A stretch of 51,508 nt of DNA from positions 1 through 51,508 of the forward strand of contig UQUJ01000017.1 in assembly GCA_900544195.1 (NCBI GenBank), given 5' to 3'. Position numbers and translations under genes: made by a program. The notes under the pieces were generated by a model that worked only from the letters and a program-made list of their open reading frames with translations, ran no database searches and had not been told where the DNA came from. The stretch comes from an uncultured Alistipes sp. (GTDB taxonomy: Bacteria > Bacteroidota > Bacteroidia > Bacteroidales > UBA932). Numbering within the stretch: position 1 is the first letter of the stretch; the number at the start of each line of letters is the position of its first letter. Positions 45,109 through 51,508 of the stretch are shown here, piece by piece.

Positions 45109-48100
45109 ATGGGAAAGGATGTCGTCAAAAAAGGGGCGCGGCGCTGGCTCCGCCCGGCACTCTGGACAATCTTCGGCGTCTGGGCGGTGATCATCATCGT
45201 CCTGCAGATCGCATTGAACTCCAAGGTACTGACGAGAGTCGTCAACGATGTGGCCAAGGAATATGTCGACGGGGACGTCACGTTCACCGGCATCAAGGCT
45301 TCCATGTTCAAGAGCTTCCCTAACCTCAACGTCACTATCGACAACTTCTCCATCACCTACCCCCACGACAGGTTCGCCGCGTTCGACTCACTGGACGTTC
45401 CGGGAGGCTACCTCCTGAAATCAGGGCGCGGAGAGGGAGCCGACACCCTGGCACATTTCAGAAAGTTCTCCGTCTCGGTCAACTACCTTGCCGCTGCGAC
45501 AGGCAGGTTCAGGATCCGCCACGCCATTCTTGATCATCCAAGAATATTCGCCCACCAGTACGACTCCACCACGGCGAACTGGAACATGTTCGGCGACGGT
45601 TCCGTGAAAGAGGACGGCGACACCATCGCCTCCACGCTGCTGCCGGTCTCGGTGGGCAAGGTCAGCCTCGGCGGACGGCCATTCATAGTCTACACGAACC
45701 CCTCCGACACCATATTCGGATGCATATTCCTAAAGCAGCTCACCGCGAAGGGGCGTTATGACGCTAAGAGGAACAAGATCGAGGGGGTGAGCCTTGAGAT
45801 GGACTCGCTGTTCGTGGCGGGGCGGCTTCCTGCGGACACGGTAGCCCTTGGGGTAGAGCGGCTCGGGATCAAGGAACGCGCCGGCCACTTCGATGTCAAC
45901 CTCTCTTCGAGGCTGTTCCTCGGCATGGAATCATCCGGCAGGATGTCGATTCCGGTCGAGATCGAAGGCGACATATTCCCGGAACTTGGGAAAAAGTGCG
46001 TGACGGTCGGGAATATGACCGCGCGGGTAGCCACCGTCGGGCTTTCGGCCAACGGGAAGGCGGACTTCTCAGGTAAGGATATTCACATCAATGGATCTGT
46101 GGCGACGGAAAACGCCTCCATCAATGAGATAACCGGGTATTTCGGAGACAACTTCCCTATTCTTAAGAAGTTGCGCACCGATGCAACGCTCTCCGTCAAT
46201 GCATTCTGCGACGGCAGTTATGACAAGAGTACCGGCAGCCTCCCTCCTCTTTCGGTGAGGATCCAGGTTCCGGATTCCAGGATCGGCTGGGAGGGCATTT
46301 CCGGCGACGGACGTTTCGACCTTGACATCACGGCCACGAGCCAAGACGGAAAACTCACCGCCGAGGTGCCGGATTTCTGCTTCAGCGTCAACGGGATGAA
46401 GGTGATGATGAGCGGGACAGCCGACGACCTTCTTGGCGCGGATCCGAAGTTCGACATCAGCAGCGACATCCACATCGTCCTGGACTCGCTGGCCTGCTAC
46501 CTTCCTGACAGCCTCGGGGTTTCTGTCCACGGCGACCTTGAAGGAATAATCGAGGGTGACTTCCGCCTGTCCCAACTGGATGCGTTCAATTTCTCCGGGA
46601 TCGGGCTTGAGGGGCTTCTGGAGAGCAACGGCATCCGGATCAGCATTCCGAAAGACACCCTGTTCGCCTACTTAGGCCACACGGACATCAGCCTCGGAGC
46701 CTTCAACCACGAGGATGACCACGACGGACACGGCGGTAGCGGCCACAGGCACTCGGGACTTTCCGTGGCGATCGACAGCATGCTGACTGAATATGGCGCC
46801 TCGACGTTCATACGGGGTACCGGTCTGACTCTTTCGGCACACAACACCAAGGAGAGGATGTCCGCTGATCCGAAGCGCCACCCAATCCACGGCCATCTTG
46901 ACATCGCTTCCATCGGAATGATGGACATAGACTCCTGTTTCGTAGGAGCCATCGGCTCTGTCAACACATTCAAACTGAGCCTTAAGCAGACAGGAACGCA
47001 TAGCGTGCCGTTCATCAGCCTGTCCAGCAGGAACAAGAATATAACTCTCCGCGAAGGAGTCACCAGGTTCTCCGGACAGGATGCGAGGCTGTCGGTCGAA
47101 GCGCATCCGAACTCCGCGGAGAGACAGCTTCGCAGGAAACACCTGCTGGACTCCCTGCAAAGGATCTACCCTGGAGTGAAACGCGACTCTCTGCTCAGGA
47201 AAGTGTTCGGGAAATATGCGTCCGGAACCACCTTGCCGGACTATCTTTCCGAAAAGGATTTCGAGAAGAGCGACATCAGGATCCAACTTGGTGAATCCTT
47301 TGCGAACTACATCAGAGACTGGGACATCACAGGGAACATCGACCTAGCCGAAGGTCTTGTCATCACCCCGTACTATCCACTCGACAACAGGATAACAGGA
47401 TTCAGCGGGAAGTTCTCCAACAACACGATCGACCTCAACAGACTATCGTTCAAATCCGGGGTGTCGGACATCTCCGCCACCGGCCATCTTACCGGTCTCA
47501 AGAGGTTTCTTGTCTCCGGCAAGGGCAGGCTCAACCTGGATCTGGGCATAACCTCCGACGAGATCGACATGAACGAGATCCTCATCGCGCTCAACGCCGG
47601 AAAGAAATTCACGCCTATAGGCCACAACGCGGCTCTCTCCGGAGTTGATGACAACGCCTACCTCAACACCGTCAAAGAGATGACAGCCGCGGACACGACC
47701 GCCTCCACCTCGCTGGTCGTGCTGCCGTCCAACCTCAACGCCAAGATCTCGCTGAGTGCCAACAAGATAAGATACTCAAACCTGGAGACATCCTGGGTGG
47801 CCTCGGACATCGTGATGAAAGAGCGCTGCCTTCAGGCGACGAACACCCTCGCGACGACGAACATGGGCGACGTGTACCTCGAAGGTTTCTATTCGACCCG
47901 CACCAAGAAAGACCTCAAGGCCGGCTTCGACCTCACCTTGTCCGGCATCACAGCCGAGAAGGTTATCCAGCTGTTCCCGGCAGTGGACAGCATCGTGCCT
48001 ATGCTCAAGGCTTTCAGGGGACTGCTCGACTGCGAGATCGCCGCGACAAGCTCGATCGACACATCCATGAACATTGTGCTGCCGACCCTGAGCGGCATAG

Positions 48101-48762
48101 TGAAAATTGACGGCAAGAACCTGTCCCTGACCGACAGTGACGAACTCAACAAGCTCCGCAGATCCCTGAGGTTCAAGGACAAGGACTCCAGCTTCATAAA
48201 ATCCCTGTCAATCCGCGGCATTATCAAGGAGAACCACATGGAGATCTTCCCGTTCCTGCTGAACATCGACCGCTACTCGATCGCGGCCAGCGGCCTTCAG
48301 GGTTTCGACCAGCGGTTCAAGTACCACCTTTCCGCCCTGAAGTCGCCGATTCCGTTCAAGTTCGGCATCAACGTGAACGGCACCTTCGACAATTGGAAGT
48401 GGAAACTCGGCAAGACAAAGTACAAGAGCCGCAACATCCCTCTTTTCAATGATCAGGTCAACAGCCTGACGCTAAACCTGACCTCCGCCATCCACAACAT
48501 ATTCGAGAAGGGCGTGGAGCAGGCTCTGAAGCAGAACGAGCTGTCGCAGAAGGCGATAGAGAACAAAAAGAAGGAACTTGACTATTCCGCCTCCCTGACG
48601 GAAGACCTCTCCGCCGACGAAAAGAAAACCCTCAAAGCCCTTGAGACCGTCACCGGCGCCGGTAACATCGGTGACAACGGTGCCGGCTCACATCTTCCGC
48701 ACGCTGAACCAGCCGGAACGAACGATGCGGCAGGGCGCGACGGGCAGAAAAATAATATTTGA
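45109..48762 (+). CDS. AsmA-family envelope protein
   Basis: 1217 residues. An N-terminal TM helix (LWTIFGVWAVIIIVLQIAL, about 18-36) anchors a very long periplasmic beta-rich region. The opening after the helix (VTFTGIKASMFKSFPNLNVTIDNFSI) is typical of AsmA proteins, and the C-terminal third (IDLNRLSFKSGVSDISATGHLTGLKRFLVSGKG, then a helical end rich in Lys and Glu) matches the AsmA-like C-terminal domain. AsmA-type proteins are thought to bridge the envelope and help move phospholipid or maintain the outer membrane; here this is family knowledge only. A His-rich loop (HEDDHDGHGGSGHRHSG) near residue 530 is unusual and may bind metal. Its stop codon overlaps the -33 element of the tRNA promoter. 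Confidence 0.88.
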   Translation: MGKDVVKKGARRWLRPALWTIFGVWAVIIIVLQIALNSKVLTRVVNDVAKEYVDGDVTFTGIKASMFKSFPNLNVTIDNFSITYPHDRFAAFDSLDVPGGYLLKSGRGEGADTLAHFRKFSVSVNYLAAATGRFRIRHAILDHPRIFAHQYDSTTANWNMFGDGSVKEDGDTIASTLLPVSVGKVSLGGRPFIVYTNPSDTIFGCIFLKQLTAKGRYDAKRNKIEGVSLEMDSLFVAGRLPADTVALGVERLGIKERAGHFDVNLSSRLFLGMESSGRMSIPVEIEGDIFPELGKKCVTVGNMTARVATVGLSANGKADFSGKDIHINGSVATENASINEITGYFGDNFPILKKLRTDATLSVNAFCDGSYDKSTGSLPPLSVRIQVPDSRIGWEGISGDGRFDLDITATSQDGKLTAEVPDFCFSVNGMKVMMSGTADDLLGADPKFDISSDIHIVLDSLACYLPDSLGVSVHGDLEGIIEGDFRLSQLDAFNFSGIGLEGLLESNGIRISIPKDTLFAYLGHTDISLGAFNHEDDHDGHGGSGHRHSGLSVAIDSMLTEYGASTFIRGTGLTLSAHNTKERMSADPKRHPIHGHLDIASIGMMDIDSCFVGAIGSVNTFKLSLKQTGTHSVPFISLSSRNKNITLREGVTRFSGQDARLSVEAHPNSAERQLRRKHLLDSLQRIYPGVKRDSLLRKVFGKYASGTTLPDYLSEKDFEKSDIRIQLGESFANYIRDWDITGNIDLAEGLVITPYYPLDNRITGFSGKFSNNTIDLNRLSFKSGVSDISATGHLTGLKRFLVSGKGRLNLDLGITSDEIDMNEILIALNAGKKFTPIGHNAALSGVDDNAYLNTVKEMTAADTTASTSLVVLPSNLNAKISLSANKIRYSNLETSWVASDIVMKERCLQATNTLATTNMGDVYLEGFYSTRTKKDLKAGFDLTLSGITAEKVIQLFPAVDSIVPMLKAFRGLLDCEIAATSSIDTSMNIVLPTLSGIVKIDGKNLSLTDSDELNKLRRSLRFKDKDSSFIKSLSIRGIIKENHMEIFPFLLNIDRYSIAASGLQGFDQRFKYHLSALKSPIPFKFGINVNGTFDNWKWKLGKTKYKSRNIPLFNDQVNSLTLNLTSAIHNIFEKGVEQALKQNELSQKAIENKKKELDYSASLTEDLSADEKKTLKALETVTGAGNIGDNGAGSHLPHAEPAGTNDAAGRDGQKNNI

Positions 48763-48788
48763 ATATTAACAGATTTCAACTATCTTTG
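48758..48788 (+). promoter_or_regulatory. Canonical Bacteroidota promoter for tRNA-Leu
   Basis: TTTG at 48758-48761, a 19-bp spacer, and TATCTTTG at 48781-48788 match the consensus exactly. The -33 element overlaps the TGA stop of the AsmA-family gene. Confidence 0.8.
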
Positions 48789-48792
48789 CAAA

Positions 48793-48879
48793 CCTTTCGG
48801 ACTCGGAGCAAAGGCAGCTTCCAATCGCCCAACCTCCCCGCGGAATCCCTATCATCATCTAGATTCCCCCGCCGAAAGG
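48793..48879 (+). ncRNA. Leader of the tRNA-Leu transcript, closed by an 8-bp stem
   Basis: About 90 nt separate the predicted transcription start from the tRNA 5' end. CCTTTCGG (48793-48800) is the exact complement of CCGAAAGG (48872-48879), so the leader can close into one domain ending four bases before the tRNA. It may be processing substrate for RNase P or a small RNA in its own right. Confidence 0.35.
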
Positions 48880-48883
48880 CCTT

Positions 48884-48963
48884 GCGGGTGTGTTGAAATT
48901 GGTAGACAAGCCAGACTTAGGATCTGGTGCGCAAGCGTATGGGTTCGAGTCCCTTCACCCGCA
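48884..48963 (+). tRNA. tRNA-Leu (anticodon UAG)
   Basis: 80 nt folding into a class II tRNA: acceptor stem GCGGGTG/CACCCGC, D-arm with GGTAGAC, anticodon stem CCAGA/TCTGG with loop CTTAGGA (anticodon TAG at 48918-48920), a short variable arm (TGCGCAAGCGTA) and T-loop GGGTTCGAGTCCC. The discriminator is A48963; CCA is not encoded. A rho-independent terminator follows 5 bp later. Confidence 0.96.
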
Positions 48964-50478
48964 CAAGGGGACAGCTTCGGATGAGGCTGCCCTTTTTTCA
49001 TTTCCATAACCTACTGAAAATCCATCCAATAAATCAAAAACAGAGTTCCTGTTTTCGGTTCGATAACCACGCTTTTCCTTGTCCCAAAATATTCCATTCG
49101 GATAAACAAGATATTCGATTTTCCGCTTGGTCTCATAGTTTCCGTCTCTCCACAAACTTCTTAAATCTGAAGCCTTTGCGATTATCAAAGGGATGACTTT
49201 CTCAAAGTTCGATAAATTATTCCCGACATTTTCCAAGTTCAGCAGGATTTCATCCCTACGCTCATTGAAATCTTTCATTATCTCGGAATAGTCCTCATTA
49301 GACACCTCACCTATGGCGTGGCGTGTCTTGACTGTCTTAAGGTTCTTTTCAAGTTGAGACAACTGTTTCTTGTACTGGCTCCGGTTTTCCTCTTGCTCTT
49401 TTGAAACACCCTCGAATGATTCTTTCAACAAGTCTGAAAAGTTCATCAACATATTCTTTGATAGGTCATACCCAGGCAACAAATCTTCATATTTGTTGTG
49501 CATCTCCGTTGCAGATACGTTTGTCTTACACCCTATCTTATTGCATTTATAGTAGTAATAAACCCTATCATTCTTGCGCCTTGAATAAGCCGTGAATGGC
49601 GCTTCATCCTCTCCACAAAGCACGTATTTGACCAACGGGCATTCTTCGTTATGCTTTTTGTGAGTATATTTCCCAGTCTTGCCCGACAATATCTCTTGAA
49701 CCCTTAAAAAGTTAGGATATGACACCGCCGGTTCTATCTGTCCATCCACCATTTCATAGTTTATCAGTTTATGCGTAATCTTCCCGGCATAGAATGGATT
49801 GACCAAAATCTTATGTAATTCCTGCTTTGAAATTTCCAATCCCATCATAGACAATTTGGACAAAATCTCAGAATTAGACATTCCTCCCAGTTTCCATTTG
49901 AACGCCTTTATAAGGAGTTTTCCATCATCATTCAGGTAACACCAAGTATTACGGCTCTTCCCCTCTTTGCGATAGCCTAACGGGGCTTTTTCACACCAAG
50001 CCCCACTCCTAAGACAACCTTGGCGACCACCGACAAACTTATCCGTGCGATTCTGATTGTCCCACTGTGCCATTGAAAGCATCTGTTGAGCCATCATCAT
50101 ACCCTCTTTCGTCCTTGTGTCAGTACCATACTTCACGGCAATCACAATGATACCCAAAGTACGCATATCCTCCAACATCTTTGTAGCCTGCCATACGATT
50201 CTTGAAAAGCGGTCGAATTCCGAAATCAAGACCGTAGAGACCTCCGTATGCTTCTTTACATAGGCAGTCATCTCAGTCACCAATTTTCCCGGTGTCTTTG
50301 CACTTTCGTGCTGGCCTCCGAAATATTTTGTCACCGCCAAATTATGCGTCTTCGCATATTCCTCACACAATTCCTTTTGAGTGTCAAGGCTACCTCCGTT
50401 ATCCTCTTGGTACTTGCTTGACACCCTTGTCCAAATTATGCAACGGTTACCTTTTCTTATGTTACTGTAATCTATCAT
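48955..50478 (-). CDS. Large serine recombinase (site-specific integrase type)
   Basis: 507 residues. The N-terminal resolvase-type catalytic domain has Ser20 in WTRVSSKYQ and the DRFSR motif in SEFDRFSRIVWQA. A Recombinase domain follows (GYRKEGKSRNTW, LHKILVNPFYAGKI). The Zn-ribbon has CGEDEAP and CNKIGCKT, and a coiled coil lies at about 370-440 (EEQEENRSQYKKQLSQLEKN). This is the architecture of large serine integrases. The last 12 or so codons are antisense to the tRNA-Leu terminator, and the stop lies inside the tRNA gene, so this end of the protein is formed by the target DNA. The coding region is visibly more A+T-rich than the AsmA gene. A short coupled ORF overlaps its start. Confidence 0.92.
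   Translation of the reverse strand: MIDYSNIRKGNRCIIWTRVSSKYQEDNGGSLDTQKELCEEYAKTHNLAVTKYFGGQHESAKTPGKLVTEMTAYVKKHTEVSTVLISEFDRFSRIVWQATKMLEDMRTLGIIVIAVKYGTDTRTKEGMMMAQQMLSMAQWDNQNRTDKFVGGRQGCLRSGAWCEKAPLGYRKEGKSRNTWCYLNDDGKLLIKAFKWKLGGMSNSEILSKLSMMGLEISKQELHKILVNPFYAGKITHKLINYEMVDGQIEPAVSYPNFLRVQEILSGKTGKYTHKKHNEECPLVKYVLCGEDEAPFTAYSRRKNDRVYYYYKCNKIGCKTNVSATEMHNKYEDLLPGYDLSKNMLMNFSDLLKESFEGVSKEQEENRSQYKKQLSQLEKNLKTVKTRHAIGEVSNEDYSEIMKDFNERRDEILLNLENVGNNLSNFEKVIPLIIAKASDLRSLWRDGNYETKRKIEYLVYPNGIFWDKEKRGYRTENRNSVFDLLDGFSVGYGNEKRAASSEAVPLCG
48968..48998 (+). terminator. Rho-independent terminator of tRNA-Leu
   Basis: GGGACAGC (48968-48975) pairs with GCTGCCC (48986-48992) with one bulged A and a 10-nt loop, followed by six T bases. 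On the other strand this segment is read as the last codons of the serine recombinase. Confidence 0.8.
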
Positions 50479-50611
50479 TGTTCTCTTGATTATTCATTAT
50501 TTCAATCGTGGTTATCTCAAATAAGTCTTTCACATAGTTTATAACCATCATCCTGTCGTTGAGGCTTTCAATCCCCATCTTATCCAAGAAAGCCTCGTAA
50601 TCCTTTTTCAT
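50462..50611 (-). CDS. 49-residue ORF overlapping the start of the large recombinase
   Basis: Reads MKKDYEAFLDKMGIESLNDR at the N-terminus and continues MMVINYVKDLFEITTIEI to an acidic, Asn-rich end. It overlaps the recombinase start by 17 bp in another frame, an arrangement typical of translational coupling. It is predicted to be mostly helical; I do not recognise a family. A directionality factor or control protein for the recombinase would fit the position, but this is inference. Confidence 0.55.
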   Translation of the reverse strand: MKKDYEAFLDKMGIESLNDRMMVINYVKDLFEITTIEIMNNQENNDRLQ

Positions 50612-50614
50612 CAC

Positions 50615-50815
50615 AGAGCGGATTTTTCTCTCTTATTAGGCTGTTCGGCACTCGGAATCATCCCGACCACGAGTTCTTGTACGCCAAGGACGCTTTTATC
50701 CTTTATTTCACATTAATCATTTATATCATATCCCACGGAAAATTTTTATGCCTTTCGGCTTATTTTTCATTCCAGATCAGCATTGTGAACCAATATAAAA
50801 ATACAAAAAAAGGCA
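50615..50815. other. Intergenic region of the mobile element
   Basis: About 200 bp of A+T-rich sequence between the two recombinase genes. It must hold the promoter of the 49-residue ORF and recombinase, but I see no clear promoter consensus, inverted repeat or attachment-site duplication. Confidence 0.45.
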
Positions 50816-51454
50816 TCAAATCACAAACATACTTCTAAGCCTCCGCAATGTATTCACGCTTGTTCCCGTCAAAGAATATATGTTCCGTAGGCTGATGCCT
50901 TTCCTCAACAATGAAATTTCCTTTTGATACTGCGCCTTATATTCGTCAAAGCTTTTCCTATATTCACTAGGCCTTCCCATCTTTATTCCCTCTCTACGAC
51001 ACTTGGCAATATATTGATCACGGCCAGATGCCATCCGCTCCTTGATGGTCAAACGTTCCATTGAAGCGACCTCCAACAGAATGGTGCAAATCAAACTCGT
51101 TACCGGGTTAACCTTGCCATCTGCCGTAAGGGTTTCCAAATTGTAATTCTTGACGTAGAGACTGACCTTGTTATCGTTGAGGATTTGGATTACTTTCAAG
51201 GCTTCAAGAGTGTTCCTGCCAAGACGGCTGATTTCAAGGCAAACGACCCTTTTGACCTCGTTAGCCCTCACATATTCCACAAGAGACATAATCTCTTCTC
51301 TGTCCTCGATGCTGACCGCTCCCGACACTTTGTTAGAGAACTCTCTCACGACCTCCCAACCCATCTTGTTGCAGTAGTCTCTAAGTTCCACCAACTGCCT
51401 TTCGTACTCTTGCTTGTCAGTGCTGACACGTGCCAAAATCACAACCTTATCCAT
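50816..51454 (-). CDS. Resolvase/invertase-type small serine recombinase
   Basis: 212 residues. The catalytic domain has Ser11 in ARVSTDKQEYERQL, LEISRLGRN and the E-helix region ICTILLEVASMERLTIKERMASG. A short C-terminal helix-turn-helix follows (ISLRNIYSLTGTSVNTLRRL). This is the layout of resolvases, invertases and transposon-linked recombinases. It is a separate protein from the large recombinase on the same strand; its role could be element resolution or phase-variable inversion. The start at 51454 fits the family N-terminus. Confidence 0.92.
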   Translation of the reverse strand: MDKVVILARVSTDKQEYERQLVELRDYCNKMGWEVVREFSNKVSGAVSIEDREEIMSLVEYVRANEVKRVVCLEISRLGRNTLEALKVIQILNDNKVSLYVKNYNLETLTADGKVNPVTSLICTILLEVASMERLTIKERMASGRDQYIAKCRREGIKMGRPSEYRKSFDEYKAQYQKEISLLRKGISLRNIYSLTGTSVNTLRRLRSMFVI

Positions 51455-51508
51455 ATCTTAAATCACAATATATCAAAACAGTTATAGCCTTTGTTATATT
51501 CCCCATTC

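Noticed and set aside
1..51508. CRISPR array
   Set aside because: No series of short regularly spaced repeats was seen; the repeats found are paired or hairpin-type, and no cas genes are present.
1..51508. rRNA genes or a replication origin
   Set aside because: No rRNA-like conserved stretch and no dnaA or clustered DnaA-box pattern was noticed.

Overview
The window reads as chromosomal DNA of a gut-type member of the Bacteroidota (order Bacteroidales). The basis is three SusC/SusD pairs, a hybrid two-component regulator, an ECF-sigma/FecR pair, lipoproteins with Bacteroidota-style signal peptides, and promoters matching the Bacteroidota consensus (TTTG, about 20 nt, TAnnTTTG). The genus cannot be fixed from the sequence alone.

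Region 1 (about 1-27,400) is dominated by a large glycan-utilisation locus. A truncated outer-membrane barrel gene enters from the left. Two minus-strand lipoprotein hydrolases follow: a Big2-DUF4091 (GH123-like) protein and a GH28-like beta-helix protein. Opposite them runs a plus-strand operon: a DUF5018-type lipoprotein, SusC-SusD, a second SusC-SusD, a GH20 beta-N-acetylhexosaminidase and a 1382-residue hybrid sensor/AraC regulator. Convergent with the regulator, and overlapping it by 53 bp, is a 1314-residue DUF4091-GH3 fusion. Three enzymes carry an adjacent Asp-Glu pair of the kind used for substrate-assisted cleavage of N-acetylhexosamines, so I infer a GalNAc- or GlcNAc-containing target glycan.

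Region 2 (about 27,600-31,630) holds housekeeping and accessory genes: a YeiH-type membrane transporter with a small membrane partner, a CpXC zinc-ribbon protein and a DUF5009/NagX-like acyltransferase. A repeat-rich leader precedes the CpXC gene.

Region 3 (31,590-38,970) is a minus-strand operon of ECF sigma factor, FecR anti-sigma, STN-bearing SusC, SusD and a small DUF5018-like lipoprotein. It has no hydrolase of its own.

Region 4 (39,000-45,100) is a patchwork. An AAA ATPase/nuclease gene lies between two 34-bp direct repeats and behind four copies of a putative operator box. Then come galactokinase, an EEP-family phosphohydrolase, a scrambled C-terminal fragment of ychF next to an inverted-repeat element, a small outer-membrane barrel gene, a second copy of the dispersed leader repeat, and a MITE-like element beside a 26-bp inverted repeat.

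Region 5 (45,100-51,508) has a large AsmA-family gene, a tRNA-Leu(UAG) gene with a clear promoter and terminator, and then what looks like one end of a mobile element. A large serine recombinase runs antisense into the tRNA gene, a 49-residue coupled ORF overlaps its start, and a second, resolvase-type serine recombinase follows. The other end of the element is outside the window.

The best candidates for new biology are the DUF4091-GH3 fusion, the repeated leader element placed just before two unrelated genes, the ATPase with its four-box array and flanking repeats, and the serine-recombinase element joined to tRNA-Leu.
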